A DNA stretch of 64,000 bases from Pseudohalocynthiibacter aestuariivivens (lineage in GTDB: Bacteria; Pseudomonadota; Alphaproteobacteria; Rhodobacterales; Rhodobacteraceae): positions 310,001 through 374,000 of the forward strand of contig NZ_JAGFNU010000002.1 in NCBI RefSeq assembly GCF_018457175.1, in the 5' to 3' direction. The notes under the pieces were generated by a model. The model worked only from the letters and a program-made list of their open reading frames with translations. It made no database searches and was not told the origin of the DNA. A program made the translations under genes and the position numbers. Positions 8,424 to 17,981 of this stretch are shown here, in pieces. The first letter of the stretch is position 1, and each line of letters opens with the position of its first letter.

Positions 8424-9575
8424 ATGACAACGAATCTGCAATCCGTTCGCACCTCAATTGAAAATGCTCAGGGCCTGCCGAACGCGCATTACATTGATCC
8501 CGAGGTTTTTGCTGAAGAGCGTAACGCCGTGCTTTTTGCCACTTGGTCAGGGCTTGCGGTTGCTGCGGATGTGCCTGAAGCAGGCGATGCAAAACCAGTC
8601 GAATTCCTTGGAATCCCATTGCTTCTGATCCGCGGCAAAGACGACATCGTTCGCGTATTCCAGAATACCTGCCGTCATCGGGGCATGATTCTTGTGGAAG
8701 AACCCAAAAAGATTGAAGGTGCGATCCGCTGCCCCTACCACAGCTGGTGTTACAATCACAAAGGCGCGCTGGTTTCCACGCCTCATGTTGGCGGACCAGG
8801 CACCAACGTGCATGACGCGATCGACAAATCCACGCTTGGCCTAACGGAAATCCGCAGCCATATCTGGCGTGACGTTGTTTTCATCAATGTTTCAGGCGAC
8901 GCAGAACCTTTTGAGGTTGTTCATGCTGACCTTCTGAAACGCTGGGCCGAATTTGAGCAATCCCTGTACCATGGTGGCGCGGACAGCAGGTTTGAACTTG
9001 CGGTCAAAACCAACTGGAAACTTGCGGTCGAAAACTTCTGCGAAAGCTACCACCTGCCTTGGGTTCACCCGGGCTTAAACAGCTATTCGCGGCTGGAAGA
9101 CCACTACAACATTGCAGAGTACAATCAGTATTCCGGCCAAGGCACACTGGTTTACCGCCAGCTTAAAGGTGACACTGGTGAAGTCTTCCCTGATTTCGCA
9201 GGGCTTTCTGATAAATGGAATGAAGGGGCAGAATACATCACGGTCTACCCAAACGTGTTGCTCGGCGCGCAACGGGACCACGCCTTTGCAATTATTTTGG
9301 AACCCCAAAGCACCGAAGCGACGGTAGAGCACATTCATCTCTATTATGCCCAAGCCGAAACAAGCGACGCCATGCGCGCCAAGAACACCGCGCAATGGAA
9401 AGAGGTTTTCTACGAAGACGTGTTTGTTGTCCAAGGTATGCAAAAAGGTCGTCACGCGCCAAAGTTTGATGGTGGGCGGTTTTCCCCCGCAATGGATGGT
9501 CCAACCCATTGTTTTCACGATTGGGTCGCCGGACGCCTGCTGGCGCATCGTGCCAAGGTACAGGCCGCAGAGTGA
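8424..9575 (+). CDS. Rieske-type aromatic-ring-hydroxylating oxygenase, alpha subunit
   Basis: The protein has 383 residues. The N-terminal Rieske domain has ligands CRH (residue about 85) and CPYHSWC (about 106), so Cys-X-His and Cys-X2-His for the [2Fe-2S] cluster. The catalytic domain has the mononuclear iron motif in NWKLAVENFCESYHLPWVH (two His plus a distal acid). Close relatives include choline/carnitine/betaine monooxygenases as well as ring hydroxylases; the substrate cannot be told from sequence. A reductase partner is not nearby. The stop overlaps the GTG start of the next small gene. Confidence 0.88.
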   Translation: MTTNLQSVRTSIENAQGLPNAHYIDPEVFAEERNAVLFATWSGLAVAADVPEAGDAKPVEFLGIPLLLIRGKDDIVRVFQNTCRHRGMILVEEPKKIEGAIRCPYHSWCYNHKGALVSTPHVGGPGTNVHDAIDKSTLGLTEIRSHIWRDVVFINVSGDAEPFEVVHADLLKRWAEFEQSLYHGGADSRFELAVKTNWKLAVENFCESYHLPWVHPGLNSYSRLEDHYNIAEYNQYSGQGTLVYRQLKGDTGEVFPDFAGLSDKWNEGAEYITVYPNVLLGAQRDHAFAIILEPQSTEATVEHIHLYYAQAETSDAMRAKNTAQWKEVFYEDVFVVQGMQKGRHAPKFDGGRFSPAMDGPTHCFHDWVAGRLLAHRAKVQAAE

Positions 9576-9796
9576 CAAAACCACTTGACGAAGAACTGCT
9601 CGCCGCACATGCGCGCGACGACAAAACCGTTTTGGTTTTGCTCTATCGCGAAGCAGCAGACCTGGCAGAAGAAACAGGAGACATTGATGCCGCCTGTTTT
9701 TTCCTTGTTCACGCCTATATCTTTGGCCTTGAAACGGCACACCCGGAAACACCTGAACTGCATGCGCGCCTGAAAGCGCGCGGCCGGGAAAGCTGA
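9572..9796 (+). CDS. small hypothetical protein coupled to the Rieske oxygenase
   Basis: The start is a GTG overlapping the oxygenase stop (GTGA), giving 74 residues beginning MTKPLDEELLAAHARDDK. It is predicted all-helical, with Ala/Leu-rich segments (LYREAADLAEETGDIDAACFF) resembling a single TPR-like helix pair. Not recognised. Tight overlap suggests a product working with the oxygenase, perhaps in assembly or regulation; this is inference. Confidence 0.7.
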   Translation: MTKPLDEELLAAHARDDKTVLVLLYREAADLAEETGDIDAACFFLVHAYIFGLETAHPETPELHARLKARGRES

Positions 9797-9914
9797 ACGT
9801 TTAGTTCAGTCGACCTTTGAACTTGTAACTTCCAACCTCGCTAAGAATGGGGATTTGAGGGGTAGCAGCGGATGCCCATAAATCTGACACGAGGTTTTCA
9901 CCGTAATACGTTGA

Positions 9915-9947
9915 TAAAAAAGAAGAAGGGGAAGCCTAAGCTTCCCC
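9915..9947 (-). terminator. terminator downstream of nrdJ
   Basis: Read on the minus strand: GGGGAAGC, loop TTAG, GCTTCCCC, then TTCTTCTTTTTT. It lies about 95 bp past the nrdJ stop. Two further small hairpins (9999-10014 and 10013-10032) lie in the 3' untranslated stretch between. Nothing else is seen in 9797-9914. Confidence 0.85.
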
Positions 9948-10040
9948 AGTTTCGCTAATCAGGCTCATTATATGTACCGCCCGGTATTCTGCCTGCGGCC
10001 TGACCCGCGTCAGGGACGAGCGCACCCGTCCCGTGTTCTT

Positions 10041-13000
10041 TTAACTACACCCGCTTGTTCCGCCGCAGGTGTTGCATTTCATGCAGGTGCCGTTGCGCAC
10101 CAATGTGTAGTTTCCACAGTCACCACAGGGATCTCCCTCGTAGCCCTGCATTTTCGCTTTCGTTCGTGCATCCATTGTCTGTGTCGTGCTGGTCGATGCA
10201 GACAGCGTTGCCGTAGCCGTAGTTTGAACAGAGGTATTCGCGACTTCTGGAACCAGTGTTTGCAGCGCCGAAATCGGATCTTTTGCACTGTAAAACGCGG
10301 TTCCCCCGGCGCCCCCGCCTTGCAGAACCACCAACTCTTGCGGAACACGCTTGCGAAGATACCCGGTAGAAGAAATCTGCTTTAGGACTTCCAGCGATTT
10401 ATTCGCCGCCGTTTCGCTGACGGATGAGATATTGGGCTCTCCCCCATGAGAACCGCTTCCGATGTCATCAAACGAATGCCCCTCTGGTTTCACATGCGCA
10501 AGATCTGTCCGGTCCAGATAGCTGACCGCCAGTTCGCGGAAGATATAATCCAGAATGGAGGTCGCGTTTTTGATGCTGTCATTGCCCTGAACCATGCCGG
10601 CCGGTTCAAATTTGGTGAAAGTGAAGGCATCAACGAATTCTTCCAGCGGCACACCATATTGCAGACCAACGGACACCGCGATCGCAAAGTTGTTCATCAT
10701 TGCGCGAAAGCCAGCACCCTCTTTGTGCATATCAATAAAGATTTCGCCAAGATTACCGTCTTCATATTCGCCCGTGCGCAGATAGACCTTATGGCCGCCA
10801 ACCATGGCTTTCTGGGTGTAGCCTTTGCGTCGTTGAGGCATCTTTTCACGGTGAGATTTCATCACCTCTTTGACGATGATCTTTTCAACAATCTTTTCGG
10901 CCAACACAGTCGCCTTTTCGTGCGATGACCCGCTTGCAAGGATTTCCTCTGCTTCTTCGTCGTCTTCGACCAACGCTGCTGCCAGAGGCTGGGAGAGTTT
11001 CGAGCCATCACGGTAGAGCGCATTAGCCTTAACACCCAGGCTCCAAGAAAGCTCGTATGCCTCCTGACAGTCCTCGATAGTAGCGTCATTGGGCATATTA
11101 ATGGTTTTACTGATTGCCCCTGAAATAAACGACTGTGCCGCTGCCATCATGTAGATATGACTATCCACCGACAGGAACCTTTTACCTTTTTTGCCGCAAG
11201 GATTTGCGCAGTCGAAGACGTGGTAGTGTTGCGGATCCAGATGAGGCGCCCCTTCGAGCGTCATGGTGCCGCAGACATGGTCATTGGCCGCATCGATATC
11301 CGCCCGGGAGAACCCGAGGTGACGCAGCAGGTCGAAAGTCGGATCACTCAGTTTTTCGAGTGGAATACCCAATGGTCCCGTGCAGAATTCTTGTCCCAAA
11401 GTCCATTGGTTAAAGACAAACCGAATATCAAAGGCGCTCGCAAGCGCGGCTTCGATTTTTTCAAGCTCTGCAGAACCGAACCCGTGGCCGATCAGTGATG
11501 TATGGTTGATTCCCGGTGCGTTGCCGAGCGAAGCATGACCAACAGCATAGCTGATGATCTCTTCGATCTGTGCTGAACCGTAGCCCATCATCTCCAGCGC
11601 TGCAGGAACTGACTGGTTGATAATTTTAAAGTAACCACCACCTGCGAGTTTCTTGAATTTCACCAGAGCAAAATCAGGTTCAATCCCGGTTGTGTCACAG
11701 TCCATCACCAGACCGATTGTCCCTGTCGGTGCGACGACCGAGGTCTGCGCATTGCGATAGCCGTGTTTTTCACCAAGGCTCAGCGCCTCATCCCAGGCCG
11801 ATTTTGCGAGGGAAACAAGGCATTCGTCAGGGCAGCTCGTGTGATCAAGAGGGACAGGTTTAACTGCAAGTTCCTCGTAACCGTCGCTGTTGCCATAGGC
11901 CGCGTTGCGGTGATTCCGGATAACCCGCAGCATATGGTCTGCGTTGCGCTTGTAACCTGGGAACGGACCAAGCTCACTCGCAATTTCTGCTGAGGTGGCA
12001 TAGGCAGCGCCCGTCATGATCGCGGTCAGGGCGCCACACAACGCGCGGCCTTCGTCACTATCGTAACCATAGCCCATATTCATCAACAATCCGCCGATAT
12101 TGGCGTACCCTAGCCCCAAGGTGCGGAAGTCATAGCTTCTCTGAGCGATCTCTTTTGACGGGAATTGCGCCATTGTGACGGAAATTTCCAGCGTCAGCGT
12201 CCAAAGCCGCGAGGCGTGCATGTAGTCTTCTGCCTGAAATGCACCGTCTGAATAGAAGGTTAGCAGGTTCATCGAGGCCAGGTTACATGCGGTGTCATCA
12301 AGGAACATGTACTCAGAACAAGGGTTTGAGCCGCGAATCTCACCATCTGCGGGGCACGTGTGCCAAGAGTTGACAGTGTCGTGGTATTGAATGCCCGGAT
12401 CAGCACAGGCCCATGCCGCGTGACCAACCTGTTCCCAGAGATCACGCGCCTTGATGGTTTTCGATATCTTCCCGTCCGTGCGGCGGATCAAATCCCAATT
12501 TGCATCATCCTTGACGGCTTGCAAAAACGCATCTGTTACACGGATCGAGTTGTTCGAATTCTGACCCGACACAGAGCTATAGGCCTCTGAGTCCCAATCT
12601 GTATCATAGGTCGGGAATTCGATCTTGTCGTAACCCTGACGCGCGTAATCCAGGACCCTTTTCACATAAGTTTCTGGTATCGCGACCTTTTTCGCCGCCT
12701 TGATCGCTGATTTCAGGCTTTCGTTTATTTTTGGGTCATAAGCGTCTTCGACTTTTCCATCCCACGCTTTTATGGCCTCAAAAAGCAGGTTCAGCTTTTC
12801 TTCATGCATTTTGGAACCAGCGACGATAGAGGCAACTTTCTGCTCTTCAATCACCTTCCAATTGATGAAGTCTTCGATATCCGGATGGTCTGCATCAATG
12901 ATGACCATCTTTGCAGCGCGCCGCGTTGTGCCACCAGATTTAATCGCCCCGGCAGCGCGATCACCGATTTTCAGGAATCCCATGAGGCCAGACGACTTAC

Positions 13001-13745
13001 CACCGCCTGACAACGACTCACCGTCTGCACGCAACGAGGAAAAGTTTGTTCCGGTACCGGAACCGTACTTAAAGAGCCGCGCCTCACGAACCCACAAATC
13101 CATGATACCGCCATCAGAGACAAGATCGTCTTTCACGGACTGAATGAAACAGGCATGTGGTTGTGGGTGTTCATAAGAAGATTTTGAACGGGTCAGCTTG
13201 CCTGTTTTAAAATCAACATAGTAATGCCCCTGCCCCGGCCCATCGATTCCGTAGGCCCAGTGCAGACCCGTGTTAAACCACTGAGGGCTGTTGGGTGCGG
13301 CGCGCTGTGTCGCCAGCATATAACGCATCTCGTCAAAATAGGCGCGTGCGTCTTGTTCACTTGTAAAGTAACCACCCTTCCAGCCCCAATAAGCCCAGGC
13401 ACCTGCCAGACGATCAAACACCTGTTTCGCGCTCGTTTCGCCACCGGAACGGTCTTCCAGTGAAAGGTCCTTTAGCGCTGCTTCATCTGCAACCGAACGC
13501 CAGAGAAACTCAGGAACGCCCTTTTCTTTCACTTTTTTCAGACGCGCTGGAACGCCCGCTTTACGGAAATATTTTTGCGCAATTACATCTGACGCCACTT
13601 GGCTCCAGCTTGCTGGAATTTCAACATCATCCAGACGGAATACTATGGTTCCATCGGGATTTCTGATTTCGGATGTGGTCGTCACGAACTCCAGATCGGA
13701 ATAGGCATCCGTGGAGTTCGCTGTAAACTTGCGTTCGATTTTCAT
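10041..13745 (-). CDS. nrdJ: adenosylcobalamin-dependent (class II) ribonucleotide reductase
   Basis: This 1234-residue protein reduces ribonucleotides to deoxyribonucleotides using a radical made from coenzyme B12, so it works with or without oxygen. Visible: an N-terminal extension with the SPQWFNTG segment, the finger-loop region around [21 protein letters not shown], the radical-site strand ([22 protein letters not shown]), and a C-terminal Cys-rich tail ([18 protein letters not shown], then CGGTSGCS) as in the long proteobacterial NrdJ. GAGG precedes the ATG. Single gene flanked by its own terminator; a NrdR-like box lies about 200 bp upstream. Confidence 0.97.
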   Translation of the reverse strand: MKIERKFTANSTDAYSDLEFVTTTSEIRNPDGTIVFRLDDVEIPASWSQVASDVIAQKYFRKAGVPARLKKVKEKGVPEFLWRSVADEAALKDLSLEDRSGGETSAKQVFDRLAGAWAYWGWKGGYFTSEQDARAYFDEMRYMLATQRAAPNSPQWFNTGLHWAYGIDGPGQGHYYVDFKTGKLTRSKSSYEHPQPHACFIQSVKDDLVSDGGIMDLWVREARLFKYGSGTGTNFSSLRADGESLSGGGKSSGLMGFLKIGDRAAGAIKSGGTTRRAAKMVIIDADHPDIEDFINWKVIEEQKVASIVAGSKMHEEKLNLLFEAIKAWDGKVEDAYDPKINESLKSAIKAAKKVAIPETYVKRVLDYARQGYDKIEFPTYDTDWDSEAYSSVSGQNSNNSIRVTDAFLQAVKDDANWDLIRRTDGKISKTIKARDLWEQVGHAAWACADPGIQYHDTVNSWHTCPADGEIRGSNPCSEYMFLDDTACNLASMNLLTFYSDGAFQAEDYMHASRLWTLTLEISVTMAQFPSKEIAQRSYDFRTLGLGYANIGGLLMNMGYGYDSDEGRALCGALTAIMTGAAYATSAEIASELGPFPGYKRNADHMLRVIRNHRNAAYGNSDGYEELAVKPVPLDHTSCPDECLVSLAKSAWDEALSLGEKHGYRNAQTSVVAPTGTIGLVMDCDTTGIEPDFALVKFKKLAGGGYFKIINQSVPAALEMMGYGSAQIEEIISYAVGHASLGNAPGINHTSLIGHGFGSAELEKIEAALASAFDIRFVFNQWTLGQEFCTGPLGIPLEKLSDPTFDLLRHLGFSRADIDAANDHVCGTMTLEGAPHLDPQHYHVFDCANPCGKKGKRFLSVDSHIYMMAAAQSFISGAISKTINMPNDATIEDCQEAYELSWSLGVKANALYRDGSKLSQPLAAALVEDDEEAEEILASGSSHEKATVLAEKIVEKIIVKEVMKSHREKMPQRRKGYTQKAMVGGHKVYLRTGEYEDGNLGEIFIDMHKEGAGFRAMMNNFAIAVSVGLQYGVPLEEFVDAFTFTKFEPAGMVQGNDSIKNATSILDYIFRELAVSYLDRTDLAHVKPEGHSFDDIGSGSHGGEPNISSVSETAANKSLEVLKQISSTGYLRKRVPQELVVLQGGGAGGTAFYSAKDPISALQTLVPEVANTSVQTTATATLSASTSTTQTMDARTKAKMQGYEGDPCGDCGNYTLVRNGTCMKCNTCGGTSGCS

Positions 13746-13942
13746 TTTTGTTCTGCCTCGTCGTTCTTCAAATATTCAACGCAACGTTTGGTTCGTTGAC
13801 CAATCAATGCATCGCACCCTTCACCAATCGCAGAGTCGAACGGACAGACTTCGCAGCTCGGAAAAATAGATATTCTTCCGAAAACAGCTGTTATTATTCA
13901 GATCAGCCTAAGTTGTGCTTTTGTCCCTGTTCGATCGTCCCG

Positions 13943-13960
13943 GCCACTATATGTTGTGGC
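13943..13960. promoter_or_regulatory. NrdR-like box upstream of nrdJ
   Basis: Palindrome GCCACTATATGTTGTGGC. It fits the general form of NrdR operators (ACAC-AT-rich-TGTG-like, 16 bp). NrdR represses ribonucleotide reductase genes in most bacteria. Usually two boxes lie in tandem; no second clear box is seen at the usual 31-bp spacing, which lowers confidence. The rest of 13746-14251 holds no gene I can support; one near-consensus DnaA box (TTATCCACT, about 14024) is present. Confidence 0.5.
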
Positions 13961-14251
13961 GTTTTGATCGGTCTGCACAAGGTGACGTAGAAACACACAA
14001 CTGGTCAATGCCTAAAATTGATTTATCCACTGGTAATTTTCATTGACCTAAACCGGTCTTTCTGAACCGAGCTCGCATCAACTGATTCATCAACAAATTA
14101 ACCGCTGTGAATTTTTCTTTATGTCAGCGGGTTTAGCCAGCGACCTTGAAGAATCACACGAAGAAGTCGTCGAAAAATTAGATCAAAAGATCAAAACACG
14201 ACTGTGTGAACATGATCACAGCATGTCTGACGAAATAATATATTTTTAAAG

Positions 14252-14296
14252 TGGTCGGGACGGCAAGATTCGAACTTGCGACCTACGGTACCCAAA
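14252..14296. repeat. 45-bp direct repeat, copy of tRNA-Pro 3' part (distal attachment site)
   Basis: These 45 bases are identical to 15990-16034, the 3' part of the tRNA-Pro gene from CCA through the anticodon loop. After the last shared base the sequence diverges completely (GCCATAAG here, ACCGTCGC in the tRNA). This is the standard footprint of a tyrosine-recombinase element inserted at a tRNA 3' end: the intact gene is kept at one end and a fragment marks the other. Confidence 0.8.
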
Positions 14297-14730
14297 GCCA
14301 TAAGATTTCACTGAGTCGTAAAGACAAATTTGTAAACCTACACACTAAACGGGGGGTAACTATCAACAGCTTACGGGTTTTTTGTAAACCGAGTTACAAA
14401 ACAACCTTCATCCCAAAGCAAAACCATAGGTTGCATCCGAAGCGTTTTTACGTTTTTTGATGGATGCCCAATGACTCACTTTTGGAGATTACTCTTCCTT
14501 AAGGCAAAACAAAAGCAACATGGACAATCCTCCTGTCGCCCATGAATCACGTTGCCATAACGAATGGAGTTAACCATCACAATGTCCGCTTACCAGGGCG
14601 AACCAGTCATCCGACAAATACGGTCAGATGACCGCAACGAGCCCTTAGTGACCACCTCTCTTCTATGACCAATTGACATGAACCGATGATTTCTCAGAAG
14701 CTGTGACTTGAGCACAAAGGGAGATTTTCA

Positions 14731-15525
14731 ATGGAAACTACAGGCAATACCATAGGTATCATCGGTGGTTCAGGAATGCTCGGATCGACGATTTTGAGTG
14801 CACTTCTTGGAAGCGAGGCGTTTGAACAATCGAATTTCTGGGTTTCGAACAGAAGTGGCAATGCCTCTAACGTCGAACAAAGTTCAATCATTCACTTCAC
14901 AAAAGACAATCAGGAGTTGGTGGACGCCTGCGATGTCATCATTCTATGCGTTCCGCCTGCTCGATTTCCTGACATCGACATCCACGCAGCCAACAGGTTG
15001 GTAATTTCAGTTGTGGCCGGTGTGACGATTGATGAAATGAAATCCAAGACAGCATCTGTTCGTGTTGTACGGGCCATGAGCAGTCCTGCCGCTTCTTTGT
15101 CCATGGCGTATTCACCTTGGATAGCAAGCACAGAAATCGTGTCGGACGACAGAGATATCGTGAGGAAAATCTTTGGGGCGTGCGGGACAACGGATGAGAT
15201 TTTCGACGAGCAACAGCTCGATCACTTCACCGCAATGACTGGCCCGGTACCCGGTTTTGTCGCCTATTTTGCCCAATGCATGGTGGATCATGCCACAAGC
15301 CAAGGTATTGCACCTGATGTCGCGGACCGGGCCATTCGTCAACTTTTCGTTGCTGGCGGAACAATGTTAGCTGCCGACAGAGCCAGCCCTGCCGATCACG
15401 TTCGTTGGATGATTGAATATGCTGGGACAACTGCCGCTGGGCTAATTGCAATGGAGCGTTCAACCTTGTCCAAGACAATCAGTGATGGGCTTCTGGCAGC
15501 AGCAGACAAGGCAAGATCGATTTAG
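14731..15525 (+). CDS. pyrroline-5-carboxylate reductase-like NAD(P)-binding protein
   Basis: This 264-residue protein has an N-terminal Rossmann fold (IGIIGGSGMLGSTIL, residues 8-22) and a C-terminal helical domain like the P5CR dimerisation domain (MTGPVPGFVAYFAQ near 170-183, then FVAGGTML and YAGTTAAGLIAMER, matching the family's closing segment). A ribosome binding site (AGGGAG) precedes the ATG. It lies inside the tRNA-Pro element. It differs from canonical ProC at the dimer-domain start (MTGPVPGF rather than SGSGPAY), so it may act on another substrate; proline synthesis should not be assumed. Confidence 0.75.
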   Translation: METTGNTIGIIGGSGMLGSTILSALLGSEAFEQSNFWVSNRSGNASNVEQSSIIHFTKDNQELVDACDVIILCVPPARFPDIDIHAANRLVISVVAGVTIDEMKSKTASVRVVRAMSSPAASLSMAYSPWIASTEIVSDDRDIVRKIFGACGTTDEIFDEQQLDHFTAMTGPVPGFVAYFAQCMVDHATSQGIAPDVADRAIRQLFVAGGTMLAADRASPADHVRWMIEYAGTTAAGLIAMERSTLSKTISDGLLAAADKARSI

Positions 15526-15712
15526 CAGACTATGGCTATTTGAATTGGTGTTTTGGAATGCACCACAAACCATCGAATAATTTTCGAAGTCCACTTCGTC
15601 CGCAGTGCGGGCATTGCCCGGTACTCGGCCAACGTCTGCTACACTAAGAACATTCGTTGGGGTTACCGGCTATTTACAGGTTCAGAGCCAAGGATTCGCT
15701 TAGGAATTCGAC

Positions 15713-15940
15713 ATGATCACTGACGAGGAAAGGCGTCGCTGCATCACGGGAGAATATGCTGTGAGGAGAGGGAAACTCTACAGAGGTTCCCAGCCATCGA
15801 TCAAACTCAGCAAAGGGCGCAAACAAGACATCCTCATCAGTCAGATACGAGACAATCGAATCCTATATGAGGCTTCATCCAGACATGACAGATCGCTTTG
15901 GAGCCAAGATAGAACGGTTCGAAAAAACCGAAAACTGTAA
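15713..15940 (+). CDS. hypothetical 75-residue basic protein
   Basis: The ORF begins MITDEERRRCITGEYAVRRG and is rich in Arg and Lys throughout. TAGGA sits eight to nine bases before the ATG. It resembles no family I know. It lies inside the tRNA-Pro element, 50 bp from the tRNA. The high basic content could fit a nucleic-acid-binding protein, but this is only suggestive and it may not be expressed. Confidence 0.4.
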   Translation: MITDEERRRCITGEYAVRRGKLYRGSQPSIKLSKGRKQDILISQIRDNRILYEASSRHDRSLWSQDRTVRKNRKL

Positions 15941-15989
15941 ACCACACCACCTAAGGTAGAGTCGATGATAGCTAAGTTATTGGAATTTA

Positions 15990-16034
15990 TGGTCGGGACG
16001 GCAAGATTCGAACTTGCGACCTACGGTACCCAAA
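15990..16034. repeat. 45-bp direct repeat within tRNA-Pro (tRNA-side attachment site)
   Basis: Identical to 14252-14296. It spans the encoded CCA end, acceptor 3' strand, T arm, variable loop and anticodon 3' stem up to the anticodon loop. Ending a crossover region in the anticodon loop is typical for tRNA-targeting integrases. Confidence 0.8.
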
Positions 16035-16066
16035 ACCGTCGCGCTACCAGGCTGCGCTACGCCCCG
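15990..16066 (-). tRNA. tRNA-Pro (anticodon TGG)
   Basis: 77 bases including an encoded CCA. On the minus strand the acceptor 5' strand is CGGGGCG, pairing with CGTCCCG (one G-U). The D arm is GCGCAGCCTGGTAGCGC, the anticodon stem ACGGT/ACCGT encloses the loop TTTGGGT with anticodon TGG, and the T arm carries TTCGAAT. It is intact, and its 3' part is duplicated at 14252-14296. Confidence 0.95.
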
Positions 16067-16108
16067 AACGAGGGTCTCTCTACAATCACTCGAAGATAAA
16101 GAAAAGCC

Positions 16109-16582
16109 CTAAGGTGCATCACAAGGCCAACTAATTTTGTCTCCGGCAAAAAATGGGTGCCTAAGCTCAGATCCGACTGTGATTCCAAACGCCTGCGCCA
16201 AACCGGCATTAATTTCCAGAACCGCGACAACGCCTTCGCCACCATCAATTTGTGTCAAATCCTGCGGAATGGCGTCCTCATGAATATAGCTCACGCGTCC
16301 CGTTGCATCGAGAAACAGCATATCTAACGGAATCAGAGTGTTTTTCATCCAAAAGGTTGCCCGGTGCGGAGAGTCGTACAAAAACAACATTCCCGCGCCC
16401 GATGCCATCTGCGAGCGATGCATCAGCCCTTGCGCCCGTTCGGCGGGATCATCCGCGACTTCCACCGTGAATCGCGCTTTTCCCCAGTCGCCTCGCAAAT
16501 CGACCTGAGTGTCCGAACAGTCAGCGATTGCTGCGGTAGCGTAAACCGAAGACGCAAGGAAGCAAAGGAAAGCACGCCTCAT
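16109..16582 (-). CDS. DUF192 family exported protein
   Basis: This 157-residue protein has a signal peptide ([20 protein letters not shown]) and a DUF192 domain ([19 protein letters not shown], then [14 protein letters not shown] and VLEINAG). The family is widespread and small; its function is not established. It overlaps the upstream cold-shock gene by four bases (ATGA), so the two are co-translated. It ends 42 bp before the tRNA-Pro gene. Confidence 0.88.
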   Translation of the reverse strand: MRRAFLCFLASSVYATAAIADCSDTQVDLRGDWGKARFTVEVADDPAERAQGLMHRSQMASGAGMLFLYDSPHRATFWMKNTLIPLDMLFLDATGRVSYIHEDAIPQDLTQIDGGEGVVAVLEINAGLAQAFGITVGSELRHPFFAGDKISWPCDAP

Positions 16583-17112
16583 TCGTTTTCACGCAAAGCA
16601 TTCTCCCATGAGACAACATGAGTCGCCATCCGGCCACGACTGCCATCTGTCACCCGCAGACCGACAGCCTCGCCCGGCATTAAATCTGCAAGACCGGAGC
16701 GTCGCAGAATCTCAATGTGGATAAAAACATCTTCCGGTCGGCCAAAAACATTGGCAAATCCAAAACCCTTGGTTTTATCGAACCATTTGACGCGCGCCGG
16801 TTCGAGTGGTGCAGACATATTGTCAGCCTGCAACAACGCATCTTGCTCTGAAAACGCAGTCTCATAACCCGATTCAGGCGGTAGAATATCTGTAATCTCT
16901 ACGGCCTGAATGCCCCGCTCCGTTTCTTGCACAACAACAATAATGCTTGCCATATCTGCAACAGAGCTTTGTCCAAAATTGCGCAGGACATTTGCATGGA
17001 GCAAAATATCAGGGCCACCTTCATCGGCGACAACAAACCCGAACCCTTTTGTCGGATCAAACCACTTTATCGTACCCTGAACGGTGCGTCCTTCTGGATT
17101 TTCTTCAGTCAT
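16579..17112 (-). CDS. double cold-shock-domain protein
   Basis: The 177-residue protein has two cold-shock domains: residues about 8-75 ([23 protein letters not shown]) and about 105-172 ([23 protein letters not shown]). Both keep RNP1 (KGFGF) and an RNP2-like strand, so both may bind single-stranded RNA or DNA. A less conserved linker joins them. Two-domain proteins of this type are common in alphaproteobacteria. It is co-translated with the DUF192 gene. Confidence 0.92.
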   Translation of the reverse strand: MTEENPEGRTVQGTIKWFDPTKGFGFVVADEGGPDILLHANVLRNFGQSSVADMASIIVVVQETERGIQAVEITDILPPESGYETAFSEQDALLQADNMSAPLEPARVKWFDKTKGFGFANVFGRPEDVFIHIEILRRSGLADLMPGEAVGLRVTDGSRGRMATHVVSWENALRENE

Positions 17113-17234
17113 ACCCGTTACGCTCTTCGTATTCTAAAAACACCCACCGCGATCCAAGTTGTGGCCACACAAATCTGTAGTTGCAAGGTGCAAAACGTAG
17201 ATTTTACACCATTGTGATTCACGAAGCGCGAAAT

Positions 17235-17840
17235 TCAGGGGTTCAGACGCGCTATTTTCCACTCAGAATTCCCGTCTGGGCGGGTCCATTTGAAACGATC
17301 ATGCAACCTGAACGGTCCATCGGCCCAGAATTCAATTTCAACCGGCAAAATTCTGAAACCGCCCCAAAATGGCGGGCGCTCTGGGTTTATGCCGTGCTTC
17401 GCGGTCATTTTTGCAACTTCCCCAACCAGTTCTGTTCGGGAACTCAGTGGCCGTGATTGTTTAGATGCCCAAGCCCCAAGTCGGCTTTTGAGTGAGCGTG
17501 AGGCGTAATATTCATCCGCCTTGGGGCCTTCTTCCTTCTCAACCAACCCGCGCACCCGAATTTGGCGTCGCAGTGATTTCCAGTGTATCACAAAGGCCGC
17601 TTTGCCCGAATGTTTGATTTCAGAACTCTTCTGGCTTTCATAATTCGTATAGAAAACAAAGGCATCTGTTTCGATGTCCTTGAGCAACACCATACGCGCG
17701 TTTGGCAAACCATTCTGGTCCGCGGTTGCCAGTGCAATTGCGTTTGCATCATTTGGCTCTTGCTTTTCAGCCTCCTCCAGCCAGCTTCGCGCTATTTCAA
17801 AAGGGTCGTCCCCAGCAAAAATTCCCGTTCTATCGGTCAT
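17235..17840 (-). CDS. pdxH: pyridoxamine 5'-phosphate oxidase
   Basis: This 201-residue protein oxidises pyridoxine or pyridoxamine 5'-phosphate to pyridoxal 5'-phosphate with FMN. Family segments present: [39 protein letters not shown], and the C-terminal signature ([24 protein letters not shown]), ending in ARLNP as usual. It is divergent from fabI, with 141 bp between start codons. Confidence 0.96.
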   Translation of the reverse strand: MTDRTGIFAGDDPFEIARSWLEEAEKQEPNDANAIALATADQNGLPNARMVLLKDIETDAFVFYTNYESQKSSEIKHSGKAAFVIHWKSLRRQIRVRGLVEKEEGPKADEYYASRSLKSRLGAWASKQSRPLSSRTELVGEVAKMTAKHGINPERPPFWGGFRILPVEIEFWADGPFRLHDRFKWTRPDGNSEWKIARLNP

Positions 17841-17981
17841 AAGCGGCCTCTTTAATCTAGTTTCAGTTTCTCACCTCACCTTGTCAGAACCTCTCTTCGG
17901 AGTCGGACTGAGGCTTGAAGCGCCAAACGCAATCGCCTACACGTCTTCCCTTATAGTTTATTGCGTGGCAAGGGACCGGAA

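Larger units (their letters stand above)
14297..15989. mobile_element. probable small integrated element or island remnant at tRNA-Pro
   Basis: The 1.7-kb segment lies between two identical 45-bp tRNA-derived repeats. It holds a ProC-like gene and a 75-residue unknown ORF but no integrase, so it is either a decayed remnant or a non-autonomous passenger. Just inside the distal repeat, TTTGTAAACC occurs twice (14329-14338 and 14381-14390), which could be arm-type recombinase sites. From 14391 to 14730 I see no convincing gene. Confidence 0.6.

Noticed and set aside
13746-14040. cobalamin riboswitch expected upstream of the B12-dependent nrdJ
   Set aside because: No B12-box-like sequence or matching fold elements were seen in the leader.
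14121-14249. 42-residue acidic ORF before the distal repeat
   Set aside because: No ribosome binding site and no recognisable features; coding cannot be supported.
14251-14460. 69-residue ORF beginning [13 protein letters not shown]
   Set aside because: Its first codons read the antisense of the tRNA-Pro fragment; this is a well-known false ORF over tRNA sequences. The rest resembles no protein.
14582-14668. 28-residue ORF starting MSAYQGEPVIRQ inside the element
   Set aside because: It has a distant GGAG but is very short and unrecognised; no further evidence.
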